Below are positions 1-7,755 of a DNA stretch of 64,000 nt, piece by piece (the first letter of the stretch is position 1; each line of letters opens with the position of its first letter). Both the position numbers and the translations under genes were made by a program. The DNA comes from Desulfocapsa sp. (GTDB lineage: Bacteria > Desulfobacterota > Desulfobulbia > Desulfobulbales > Desulfocapsaceae), in the NCBI GenBank assembly GCA_022712895.1, contig JAFLJS010000039.1, forward strand, positions 62,001-126,000. Reading direction: 5' to 3'. The notes below the pieces were generated by a model. The model was not told the origin of the DNA. It did no database searches and saw only the letters and a program-made list of their open reading frames with translations.

Positions 1-2
1 AT

Positions 3-995
3 ATGAAACAAATCAAAAACGTTACTCTCCCCCTGTTGTTATTTCTGCTCTGCTCTGTGATACCTCCGGTTTGGGCCCAAAAACAACCTTTGCCTTCCTG
101 GAACAATGGGCCGAGCAAAAACGCTATCACCACTTTTATCACGGCTGTGACCGACAAATCCAGTCCTGACTATGTTCAGCCCAGTGAGCGTATTGCAGTC
201 TTTGATAACGATGGTACTCTCTGGTCAGAGCAACCTGTCTACTTTCAACTGTTTTTTGCCATGGACAGGGTAAAAAAACTGGCCGTGGATCATCCAGAAT
301 GGAATACTCAGCAACCTTTTCAGGCAGTGCTTGAGGGAGATATGGAGACTCTTGCTGCCTCGGGAGAAAAGGGACTGCTTGAACTAGTGATGGCTACTCA
401 CGCAGGTATGACTAGCGATGAGTTCACAGAAATTGTCAAACAGTGGCTACAGACTGCTGAACATCCCACTTTGAAAAAGGCGTATACCAAGCTGGTTTAC
501 AAGCCCATGCTTGAGCTCCTGGATTATTTGCGGGCCAATGAGTTTAAAACTTTTATTGTCTCCGGCGGTGGGATTGAGTTTATGCGTCCATGGACAGAAG
601 AGGTTTACGGAATTCCGCCAGAGCAGGTGGTGGGCAGTTCCATTGTGAGTAAATTTGTGATGAAAGATGGAAAACCGGTATTAGTTCGTGAAGCAAAGCT
701 TAACTTCATTGATGATAAGGAAGGAAAACCGGTGGGGATCAACCAGCACATAGGTCGTCGTCCGATTTTTGCTTTTGGTAATTCAGATGGTGATTTACAA
801 ATGTTACAATATACTACCCTTGGCACCACGGGAAAACGTTTTGCAGGAATTGTTCACCACACCGACGGGGAGCGTGAATTTGCCTATGATCGTGATTCTC
901 ACGTGGGGCGTCTGGATAGAGCTCTGACTGAGGCGAAAGCAAACGGTTGGACTGTGGTGGATATGAAAAAAGAGTGGAAGGTGGTGTATCCTTGA
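3..995 (+). CDS. Periplasmic HAD-family phosphatase
   Basis: A 330-residue haloacid-dehalogenase-superfamily hydrolase, probably exported. Residues 1-25 form a Sec signal peptide (basic start, leucine-rich core, cleavage after VWA). HAD motif I is FDNDGT with the nucleophile and general acid at D68 and D70. Motif II is the serine of FIVSGGG, and motif IV is GNSDGD near residue 260. These motifs support phosphomonoesterase activity; the substrate cannot be read from the sequence. The ATG at the very left edge is followed directly by the signal peptide, so the protein looks complete although its upstream region is outside the window. It is followed 34 bp later by xdhC on the same strand, with no obvious functional link. 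Confidence 0.85.
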   Translation: MKQIKNVTLPLLLFLLCSVIPPVWAQKQPLPSWNNGPSKNAITTFITAVTDKSSPDYVQPSERIAVFDNDGTLWSEQPVYFQLFFAMDRVKKLAVDHPEWNTQQPFQAVLEGDMETLAASGEKGLLELVMATHAGMTSDEFTEIVKQWLQTAEHPTLKKAYTKLVYKPMLELLDYLRANEFKTFIVSGGGIEFMRPWTEEVYGIPPEQVVGSSIVSKFVMKDGKPVLVREAKLNFIDDKEGKPVGINQHIGRRPIFAFGNSDGDLQMLQYTTLGTTGKRFAGIVHHTDGEREFAYDRDSHVGRLDRALTEAKANGWTVVDMKKEWKVVYP

Positions 996-1029
996 AGGAA
1001 CGCAGGGAGGCTAGCGGAAGAAAAATGAG

Positions 1030-1887
1030 TTGGCAGTTATGATATCCAATGAGTTACTCACACAACTTTGTAAAAATAAAGTTTGTGGCGTTCTGGCCAC
1101 TGTGGTTTCCTGTGATGGTTTGGGGCCAGCGCAAAAGGGTGACTGGCTGTTTTGGGCCGAGGGTACACTTATTGCCGGCACCGTTGGCGGCGGGGCAAAT
1201 GAACAGCAGGTTTTGCAAGCCTGTGTAGAGCTTGATGAAAAGCAGAAAGTGCTGGAGGTAAACTCTTCCCTGCTGTCCGGTTTTCTTTCTTCCTGTGGCG
1301 GTACCTTACGGGTTCGTCTTGATCGTCTCGATCTGGGCGATCAAGACGATGTAACTTTTTTACAAAAACAGCAACAAACCGCGCCTTGGAGCCGACTTGT
1401 TCTCTTTGGTGCAGGGCATGTTGTCCAAGAGCTTGCCTGGCTTGCAGATCGGAACAGTTTTCGCTGTCTTGTTGTTGATCCCCGCCAGGAGTTGTTGATT
1501 GCTGATAATTTTCCAGGCACGGTGAGTCTTGTCTGTCGTCCAGCTAAGGATTGGTTGCGAGAAGAAGGTGATGTTACAATGGAAGATTTTATTATCATTG
1601 CCGGCCCTGATCATGCGACAGATCTTTGTGTTCTTGAACAGGTGGCCAAGACGCGTGCACACTATGTTGGAGTGATGGGTAGTAAAAGAAAAATCGGATC
1701 ATTTACTGAAATTTTACAGAAAAAATCCCTGTATCAGGCTCTTGAGGGAAGGCTGTTTGCACCAATCGGTATCAATATTTCTTCGAAAAGACCTTCGGAG
1801 GTTGCTGTTTCCATTGTGGCTGAGTTGATATCTATCCGCGCCAACTCTAAGGTACTAAAAAACAATAGGGGTCTTTGTTTAACGTGA
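1030..1887 (+). CDS. xdhC: XdhC/CoxI family molybdenum hydroxylase maturation protein
   Basis: A 285-residue XdhC-family protein. Members bind or protect sulfurated molybdenum cofactor and help insert it into xanthine-dehydrogenase-type enzymes. The N-terminal XdhC/CoxI domain shows a GTVGGG loop (about residues 54-59). The C-terminal Rossmann-like half carries LFGAGHVV (near 125-132) and the family segment GVMGSKRK. The longest frame begins with TTG at 1030, spaced about 9 nt from a GGAAG; the next in-frame ATG is at 1039, and either could be used. No molybdenum hydroxylase gene is visible here, so the partner must lie elsewhere. The last 41 bp overlap the 3' end of the opposing radical-SAM gene. 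Confidence 0.85.
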   Translation: MAVMISNELLTQLCKNKVCGVLATVVSCDGLGPAQKGDWLFWAEGTLIAGTVGGGANEQQVLQACVELDEKQKVLEVNSSLLSGFLSSCGGTLRVRLDRLDLGDQDDVTFLQKQQQTAPWSRLVLFGAGHVVQELAWLADRNSFRCLVVDPRQELLIADNFPGTVSLVCRPAKDWLREEGDVTMEDFIIIAGPDHATDLCVLEQVAKTRAHYVGVMGSKRKIGSFTEILQKKSLYQALEGRLFAPIGINISSKRPSEVAVSIVAELISIRANSKVLKNNRGLCLT

Positions 1888-3292
1888 TGTCTAAGCCGCT
1901 GGACTGAATCACTGCCTGACACCCACCACAAACGGGCCGTATTTTGCATCCTCGGCACTCTTCAGGGCCTAAGCGGTATGTTTCGGCGATATCGGAGTTG
2001 TAGAGTTCTAGCAGAGAGGATTCGAGGACATTACCAATGGGGGATTGGAATTTGCGACATGCATGCATGTCACCATTGGGAAGAATGGAACAGAAATTAA
2101 AGGCTGCTCCACAACCGTATCCGGTACATCCACCAAAGACCTTGTCCCCCTGTTCAGTTTTGGTAATATTAATTAAATTATCTTTCAGGCCCATGGTTGG
2201 GTTAGCCTTGACGGCCTCAAGGTACTGCTCTAAAAATCCTTTGTACTCTTCTTTGGCAGCTGTTTTCAGTGCGGCACCTTCACCCGTTTGCGAGAGGCGG
2301 TTAAAAGTGAAGAGATCTGTTTTTTCCCGTAAGAATTCACCGAGTGGAAGCACCTGATTCATATTTTCGCGGGTAAGGGTCAGCATAACCATGGAATAGA
2401 TGGAGAGCTCGTCCAGTATTTTTAAAAATGCCATTATCCGCTTAAAGTGTCCGGCTCCCCTGATGGAGTCATTGTGTTCCTCCAGCCCCTCCAGACTCAC
2501 CTGATAAAAGGAGAGTGGTTGAATGGCTTGCAGGGATTGTATGACATCTTTGCTGGTGGGATTGCCAAGGATGGCGATGGAAAAATTACGTTTGGCAGCT
2601 TCCTTGTACAATTCGCTAAAATGTTTATACAAGAGAGGATTACCGCCAGTGAATGTAACCTGACCGCGTACTTTTTTATCAAGAACAAAGTCACGGAACT
2701 GGTCTAGGATTGTAACGCCCTGCTCAAGAGTTAGAGGGGAAATCTCAGACCTGTCGTAACAGTGTTTGCAGTGTAGATCACAGGCCTGGGTTACGTGCCA
2801 CTGGAGGGTGAAAACATTGGAGCTGAGATGCGAGTGCCATTTATTTGCTCCAATTGCCGGCAGATGTGTATCTGGGCGTTGAATGGCACTTGGCGGGCTG
2901 ATCAGTATTCCCTGCTTACAGGCTTCCTCTATGGCTGCATCTACCAGCCCCACTGCAACATCAGCTTCTTTTGCCACCTGCTTTCTGTCCAGATTGTCAG
3001 ATAACACTTTTAAGGCTAGCAGGTTTGTTTTGCTTGCTGGGAAAAAAAATATTTCACCATCACCGGGGAACTTGTAAAGCACCACAAACTCTTGTCCCTG
3101 CACAGGTACTGTTTGCTTGCTGGAATTTTTAAGTAATGTACAAAGATTACTCCATGTGAGAGCCAGTAACTGCAAAGTGGGGTTGATGGAAATTGCTTTT
3201 CCCAGATTGGGATATTGGGGAATATCTGCATCTTTGACCAGTTGCAGAGCTTGTTTCAGTTGTGCAAACTCGTCTTCCCATGTATTGCCCAT
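1847..3292 (-). CDS. Radical SAM/SPASM peptide maturase, SbtM-like (selenobiotic family)
   Basis: About 481 residues. A PqqD-like or winged-helix N-terminal region (roughly residues 65-135) is followed by a radical SAM core with CDLHCKHC near residues 171-178, whose three cysteines bind the SAM-cleaving 4Fe-4S cluster, then GGNPLL. The C-terminal SPASM region has C-x2-C-x5-C-x2-C spacing (CRGCKIRPVCGGC) plus upstream cysteines for auxiliary clusters. This architecture and the GNP / ILGNPTS segments recall the maturases described with selenocysteine-containing precursor peptides (SbtM type). That subfamily call is from memory and tentative; the superfamily call is firm. The ATG at 3292 is preferred because AAGGGG lies 6 nt upstream; a GTG at 3328 gives 12 more residues. 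No precursor peptide is evident next to it. Confidence 0.75.
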   Translation of the reverse strand: MGNTWEDEFAQLKQALQLVKDADIPQYPNLGKAISINPTLQLLALTWSNLCTLLKNSSKQTVPVQGQEFVVLYKFPGDGEIFFFPASKTNLLALKVLSDNLDRKQVAKEADVAVGLVDAAIEEACKQGILISPPSAIQRPDTHLPAIGANKWHSHLSSNVFTLQWHVTQACDLHCKHCYDRSEISPLTLEQGVTILDQFRDFVLDKKVRGQVTFTGGNPLLYKHFSELYKEAAKRNFSIAILGNPTSKDVIQSLQAIQPLSFYQVSLEGLEEHNDSIRGAGHFKRIMAFLKILDELSIYSMVMLTLTRENMNQVLPLGEFLREKTDLFTFNRLSQTGEGAALKTAAKEEYKGFLEQYLEAVKANPTMGLKDNLINITKTEQGDKVFGGCTGYGCGAAFNFCSILPNGDMHACRKFQSPIGNVLESSLLELYNSDIAETYRLGPEECRGCKIRPVCGGCQAVIQSSGLDITLNKDPYCFLVP

Positions 3293-3420
3293 CAGATCCC
3301 CTTTTTGTTGTAAGTTTGGATATTGCACTACTTTGCCATTATATTCCGAATGTTGTCAAGACCTGTGATGGTAAATATGCTATATAACAGAGGTCATGAT
3401 AAAAGCTGTGGAGAACTCAT

Positions 3421-4431
3421 ATGAATAAAGAAAGTACAGTGACCCTTCGTCCTTTTCCAGAACTAGGTCCTGAAACAGTACTCAACCTGGTTGAGGCTGA
3501 ACTGGATATCCCCTGTTCAAACCTGTGTAGACAGTTGAACAGTTATATAAACCGCGTATTTGAGCTGCAAACACTTGAGGGAAACGGACTGATTATCAAG
3601 TTTTACAGACCCGACCGCTGGTCATTGGGTGCTTTGCAGGATGAGCATGATTTCTTAAGCGAGTTGCACCAGCAGGAGATTCCTGTCATTCCTCCTATGC
3701 AACTTGTGGGTGGACAGACCATAGGTGTATATAAAGATGTGTTTTTTAGTGTGTTCCCCTATTGTGGCGGACGAAGTTCTGATGAATTTACTGAAGATCA
3801 GTGGCTTGAAGTTGGGCGTTTAATTGGTCGTAGTCATGCGGTGGGAGCGGTCCACTCAGCTAAAGAGCGAATGGTGTTGGCCCCAGAGATATCAACGCAG
3901 CAGCAGGTAGATTTTATCCTTGCCTGTGGTGTTATTCAGGATCCTGACCAGGCTCGTGCATTTTCTTCTGTGTGCCGTGAGCTGATTGCCGAAATTAAAC
4001 CGATGTTTGACGGAATTGTTCCCACTCGTATCCACGGTGATTGTCATTTCTCGAATATTATTTACCGGCCAGGAGAGTCTTTTTTTCTTATTGATTTTGA
4101 CGATATGGTTATGGGGCCAGCTATTCAGGATCTGTGGATGCTCCTTCCGGGACCTGCCAAAGATTCTTTTCTTGAAATAGATTTATTTCTGGAAGGTTAT
4201 GAAACCTTTCATCGCTTTGACCGTCGAGGTTTTCAGCTGATAGAAGCCCTTCGTGGTATGCGTTTTCTTCACTATATTGCCTGGCTGACCCATCAGTTTG
4301 TGGCCGATGGTGCTGCTCCCATTGTTCCTGGATTTGCTTTGAAGGAGTATTGGATGGTTGAAATTGCTGATCTTCAGGATCAGCTCGAGCGGATCAGACA
4401 AGATGATGAGCCTTTAGGGAATTTTTTCTAA
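3421..4431 (+). CDS. srkA: Stress response kinase A (YihE/SrkA, RdoA-type)
   Basis: A 336-residue cytoplasmic Ser/Thr kinase with an aminoglycoside-phosphotransferase fold, close in length to E. coli SrkA (328). Catalytic motifs are visible: the ATP-binding lysine in LIIKFYRP (K60), the catalytic loop HGDCHFSN (D207, N212) and the metal-binding IDFDD (D225), followed by GPAIQDLWML typical of this family. SrkA-type kinases moderate stress-induced death pathways in enterobacteria; the role here is inferred by homology. It is monocistronic, oriented away from the radical-SAM gene, with about 130 bp between their starts. The ATG at 3421 fits the family N-terminus. Confidence 0.88.
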   Translation: MNKESTVTLRPFPELGPETVLNLVEAELDIPCSNLCRQLNSYINRVFELQTLEGNGLIIKFYRPDRWSLGALQDEHDFLSELHQQEIPVIPPMQLVGGQTIGVYKDVFFSVFPYCGGRSSDEFTEDQWLEVGRLIGRSHAVGAVHSAKERMVLAPEISTQQQVDFILACGVIQDPDQARAFSSVCRELIAEIKPMFDGIVPTRIHGDCHFSNIIYRPGESFFLIDFDDMVMGPAIQDLWMLLPGPAKDSFLEIDLFLEGYETFHRFDRRGFQLIEALRGMRFLHYIAWLTHQFVADGAAPIVPGFALKEYWMVEIADLQDQLERIRQDDEPLGNFF

Positions 4432-4501
4432 TAGCAGCTATAGTTCCACAAGCTGTTTCAGACACAAACACTTCCCCCTCCATTTGATAATCAATTCTTT
4501 C

Positions 4502-4548
4502 TTGACAGGTGGCGTTTGGGGTTTTAGTATATCGCTACATGGCGATAT
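4502..4548 (+). promoter_or_regulatory. arsR promoter with overlapping inverted-repeat operator
   Basis: A TTGACA box (4502-4507) is followed after 17 bp by TAGTAT (4525-4530), a near-consensus sigma-70 promoter. A perfect 7-bp inverted repeat, ATATCGC-6 nt-GCGATAT (4529-4548), overlaps the -10 box and the start-site region. That is where an autorepressing ArsR dimer would block transcription. The repeat and boxes are seen directly; ArsR binding is inferred. Confidence 0.72.
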
Positions 4549-4573
4549 GTGAATATTTAAAATGGGAAGAACA

Positions 4574-4921
4574 ATGAAATCCTTTATACGAATTATGAAA
4601 GCTCTGTCAGACCCTAATCGGGTTAGGGTTCTCAAGTTGTTGCAGAATGGGGAACTTTGTGTCTGTGAGATTAAAGAATTCCTGCAACTTGCTCAATCCA
4701 CAGTGTCAAAACATATGAAAAACCTTGAAGACGCTGGTCTGGTTGAACGTGAGCGTCGGGGAACATGGATTATGTACCGCCTTGCTGGCACTAATGGTTC
4801 TGGGTATGTGGATGAAGTATTGGCCCTTCTTAAAGATTGGCTGGAAGACGATTACGATCTACAACAGATGCGTCTAAATTGGGATATGGTCTTGAAGACT
4901 ACCAAGCCCTGTCAAAAATGA
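4574..4921 (+). CDS. arsR: ArsR/SmtB-family metal(loid)-responsive repressor
   Basis: A 115-residue winged-helix regulator. The pattern ALSDPNRVRVLKLL, then ELCVCEI, then the recognition helix SQ/QSTVSKHMKNL and the wing VERERRGTWIMYRL is typical of ArsR. The CVC pair at the start of the DNA-binding helix region matches the type 1 As(III)-sensing cysteine site of classical ArsR. An ATG at 4562 is also in frame, but GGGAAGA lies just inside it, about 5 nt before the ATG at 4574, so 4574 is preferred. Derepression by arsenite would release this gene and the permease 9 bp downstream. Confidence 0.88.
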   Translation: MKSFIRIMKALSDPNRVRVLKLLQNGELCVCEIKEFLQLAQSTVSKHMKNLEDAGLVERERRGTWIMYRLAGTNGSGYVDEVLALLKDWLEDDYDLQQMRLNWDMVLKTTKPCQK

Positions 4922-4930
4922 GGTAAGCTT

Positions 4931-6031
4931 GTGGTAACATTACAAACAGTAGAGCAGAGCGGTTGTGGCTGCAAAAACAAAAAAAGTACACCAGATAGAA
5001 AGAAGCCTCCGATGTCCAGGGGGAGTATGATAGTTTTGGGTGTCTTAGGCCTTGGTGGCTGGTTCTTTATATATAATCAGCTCCTCCCTTTTTCACATTT
5101 TTTTGCTTACACTCTGTTGGGATTGTCCCCAGATGGTCACTTGGGGGGAGCGGTTCAGTTTTTTGTTTATGATGCACCAAAGGTTATGCTTTTATTGACC
5201 CTTGTTGTTTTTGTAATTGGGATGTTGCGTACCTTTTTCACACCGGAGCGCACTAGAAAATTCCTTGCCGGGAAACGGGAATCAACAGGGAATGTGCTGG
5301 CTGCTCTGCTGGGAATTGTGACGCCTTTCTGTTCTTGCTCAGCAATTCCACTGTTTTTAGGTTTTGTTCAGGCCGGAGTTCCTTTGGGGGTGACTCTTTC
5401 GTTTTTAATTGCCGCACCCATGGTAAATGAGATTGCCCTTATACTTCTGTATGGTTTGCTGGGCTGGAAAGTAGCGGCCCTCTATTTGTTCAGTGGACTA
5501 ACAATAGCTATTGTTTGTGGATGGGTTATTGGAAAGATGAATATGGAGAGTCATATTGAAGACTGGGTGCAGGAGATGCGAAACGGAGACCCTCTGGTTT
5601 TTGATCAGAAACTGACATGGTCCGATCGGGTGCAGGTAGGGAGTGAGGCCGTTGTAGATATTTTGGGCAAAGTTTGGATTTACGTGATTGCGGGTATAAC
5701 CGTTGGTGCTGTTATCCATGGCTATGTCCCGGAGAATTTAATGGCCTCTTTGATGGGGAAAGACAGTTGGTGGTCAGTTCCCGCAGCTGTGTTGATGGGT
5801 ATTCCAATGTATTCCAATGCGGCAGGTACGGTACCGGTGGTTGAGGCCTTACTGGGCAAAGGCGCAGCCCTTGGAACTGTACTTGCTTTTATGATGAGTG
5901 TTATCGCTCTGTCGTTACCCGAAATGGTCATTCTGCGTAAAGTCTTAAAACCAAAACTGATCGCCACTTACATTCTGGTGGTAGGTGGGGGCATTCTTTT
6001 TACCGGTTATTTCTTTAACCTGGTAATTTAA
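4931..6031 (+). CDS. arsP: ArsP/DUF318-family membrane permease
   Basis: A 366-residue polytopic membrane protein of the DUF318/UPF0718 permease family, with about eight to ten hydrophobic helices. It carries the diagnostic TPFCSCSAIPL segment at the end of a helix and the repeated AAPMVNE / GIPMYSNAAG signatures of the two pseudo-repeats. ArsP members export trivalent organoarsenicals; others in the family move copper or zinc, so substrate is inferred from the arsR neighbour. The N-terminus has a cysteine pair (GCGCKNKK, about residues 11-18) that could pass metalloid to the transporter. GTG start at 4931 with AGGT just upstream. Only 2 bp separate its stop from the arsC remnant. Confidence 0.85.
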   Translation: MVTLQTVEQSGCGCKNKKSTPDRKKPPMSRGSMIVLGVLGLGGWFFIYNQLLPFSHFFAYTLLGLSPDGHLGGAVQFFVYDAPKVMLLLTLVVFVIGMLRTFFTPERTRKFLAGKRESTGNVLAALLGIVTPFCSCSAIPLFLGFVQAGVPLGVTLSFLIAAPMVNEIALILLYGLLGWKVAALYLFSGLTIAIVCGWVIGKMNMESHIEDWVQEMRNGDPLVFDQKLTWSDRVQVGSEAVVDILGKVWIYVIAGITVGAVIHGYVPENLMASLMGKDSWWSVPAAVLMGIPMYSNAAGTVPVVEALLGKGAALGTVLAFMMSVIALSLPEMVILRKVLKPKLIATYILVVGGGILFTGYFFNLVI

Positions 6032-6033
6032 GG

Positions 6034-6222
6034 ATGGTTGTTCAGAAACAAAAAATCCTTTTTCTCTGTACCGGCTAACTCTTGCTACAGTTAGATGGCT
6101 GAAGGCCGAGCCAGGTATACGCCACGATGATCGTTTTGAGGTCTGGTCAGCCCAGATTGCAACCTACGGTTTGCAACCCTTCTGGGTTGTGGTGATGCAG
6201 CAAGCAGTTATACCCCCTTTCT
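6034..6222 (+). pseudogene. arsC: Decayed arsenate reductase (thioredoxin-type ArsC, LMW-PTP fold)
   Basis: Reading from ATG 6034 gives MVVQKQKILFLCTG and then a stop. Shifting by one base continues the arsenate-reductase P-loop as NSCYS-stop-MAEG, against the family NSCRSQMAEG, so an amber codon replaces the glutamine codon and the catalytic arginine is lost. A further frame change yields DRFEVWSAQIATYGLQP, matching the next conserved block, and then VVMQQA. At least two frameshifts and one nonsense change are therefore visible. Nothing convincing remains after about 6222. The position directly after arsR-arsP is where an ars operon normally keeps arsC. Confidence 0.82.
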
Positions 6223-6367
6223 CTTAACTGGAACTAAAGGCTTTATTTCTGATAGTTTCCATTCGATGAGTGATACTCATCCCTTTCCTATAGAACTTAT
6301 TGCTACCATTCATTTTTTTTCCGGTTTACAATGAGAAAATACATTTTCCTATTTCCCGGAGTAAAAA

Positions 6368-6958
6368 ATGCAAAAATTGCTGGTTTTTCTCTTCTGTTTG
6401 TTCCTGTTGTCCTCCTGCGCCGATTCCTCCAAAGAAATAAAAAAACAGTTTCAAAACAATGGTCAGGATACCGTCATTGATCAAACTACAAAACTGATGT
6501 GGGCCGCCAGAGACAATCAGCAGAATATTACCTGGCAGGATGCTGTTGACTATTGTGAGCAGTATAGCGCTGGGGGGTATGATGACTGGCGTATGCCTAA
6601 ACAAACAGAGCTGGCAGCTCTGTTTCTGGCGGGGATTAAAAAAAATGGTGAGATGATAGCAATCAGTGGTGAAAGAGTCTGGGCTCAGGAAACCGATGAC
6701 AGTAAGGGTGGGTTCTGTCATTTTAAACGTGAAGGATGCGCTTGGGGAGAACAGGTTATGTCCATCACCCTGCGTGCCCTGCCCGTTCGCAATACAGAAT
6801 TAGTTGAAACAGATAATAATATGGGGATGGACTCTTCTACATTCAGGCCGCAATCTACTGAACAACGGCTTCAGATCTTGCATTTGCTGCACCAACAAGG
6901 ACTTATCACAGATGAAGAATATGCCGCGAAGAAGGCGACTATCCTGAATGAGTTATAA
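6368..6958 (+). CDS. DUF1566 lipoprotein with C-terminal SHOCT motif
   Basis: A 196-residue predicted lipoprotein. A hydrophobic leader ends in the lipobox LSSC (Cys17). Residues about 35-145 form a DUF1566/Lcl-type domain, recognisable from TKLMWAA, TWQDAVDYC and YDDWRMPKQTEL, which in the family resembles sulfatase-modifying/C-type-lectin folds of unknown ligand. Residues 165-196 resemble a SHOCT oligomerisation helix pair (LHQQGLITDEEYAAKK). It probably sits in the envelope facing the periplasm. Its last 11 bp overlap the next gene, so the two are likely co-transcribed. The function is unknown. Confidence 0.7.
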   Translation: MQKLLVFLFCLFLLSSCADSSKEIKKQFQNNGQDTVIDQTTKLMWAARDNQQNITWQDAVDYCEQYSAGGYDDWRMPKQTELAALFLAGIKKNGEMIAISGERVWAQETDDSKGGFCHFKREGCAWGEQVMSITLRALPVRNTELVETDNNMGMDSSTFRPQSTEQRLQILHLLHQQGLITDEEYAAKKATILNEL

Positions 6959-7454
6959 TCGCCCCTTCCTTTCAGATTGCATCACTTTCGAGGCAACTCC
7001 AGAGCATGTTGCTTCTGCATATCAAGATTTAAACAGAGTTATGAATCCTGAGTTTGTTCATATTTTTCTGGATAAGATTGAACGCTACGCACGTAAGCCT
7101 GATCGGGCACTGTTTCTGGTACAGTATCAAAATAGTACCATTGCTTTTACAACAATTATTGACAAAGCTCCAGTACCGGATGAGTTGACAGTGGAGCAAG
7201 CAACTCCATTGATGGGTTATTCATGTGCCACAGGATTGATGGTTTTGCCGGAATTTCGAAAAAAAGGTGTGGCATCTTTACTGGTGAAGCAGTGGGAAGT
7301 GTGGTCACGAGAAAAAGGGTGTCAAGGGATATGGGTTGTCACAAAAAAAATGGGTGAGTGGTACCGGAAACACTTTAATTACCTACAAGTTGAGTTGATT
7401 GAGCGCCAGGGAGTAAAAAAAACAATACTCAAGAAAAGTTTCCCAGTGGAGTGA
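6948..7454 (+). CDS. GNAT-family N-acetyltransferase
   Basis: A 168-residue acyl-CoA-dependent N-acetyltransferase. The acetyl-CoA pyrophosphate loop is seen as VLPEFRKKGVASLLV (about residues 101-115), following the beta-4 strand GLMV. The C-terminal part WYRKHFNYLQV fits the last conserved motif. The substrate is unknown. The ATG lies inside the end of the upstream lipoprotein gene, a translational-coupling arrangement. Confidence 0.78.
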   Translation: MSYNRPFLSDCITFEATPEHVASAYQDLNRVMNPEFVHIFLDKIERYARKPDRALFLVQYQNSTIAFTTIIDKAPVPDELTVEQATPLMGYSCATGLMVLPEFRKKGVASLLVKQWEVWSREKGCQGIWVVTKKMGEWYRKHFNYLQVELIERQGVKKTILKKSFPVE

Positions 7455-7469
7455 TTTTGTACGCAGTGT

Positions 7470-7590
7470 ACTACATGTAGTGGTGAGAACGGGAATGGTA
7501 CCAAATACGACGTATGGATTGATAGAAATTTAGGGAAATACCTATATTTAGTTGACATCGAAAGGGAAATACGATACTAAAATGTATCGA
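7470..7590 (+). promoter_or_regulatory. Promoter region of the DUF3373 gene with three palindromes
   Basis: The 301-bp gap before the DUF3373 gene holds TTGACA (7552-7557) followed by TACTAA (7575-7580), spacer 17 bp, as a sigma-70 candidate. A perfect 6-bp inverted repeat, CGATAC-6 nt-GTATCG (7572-7589), covers the -10 box. Upstream lie a 12-bp perfect palindrome, ACTACATGTAGT (7470-7481), and ATACG-A-CGTAT (7505-7515). The dense dyads suggest one or more transcription factors. The leader to the start codon would be about 165 nt; no known riboswitch was recognised in it. Confidence 0.5.
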
Positions 7591-7755
7591 AGTAAAAATT
7601 TTTGTACACGTTGTTACGAACTGGTAAGCAATGTGAAAATGGAAGTCCATATTGTTTCGTCTTTTTTTGTTAGGAGATAGACATATTGGACGCTGATTTC
7701 AACTTTTCAGGAGGGTTGAGATCACAATAATTTAATAGAGGAAGGAGGAAGCGAA

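Noticed and set aside
6326-6721. A 131-codon minus-strand open frame
   Set aside because: It is antisense to the DUF1566 lipoprotein gene, which has a clear signal peptide and domain.
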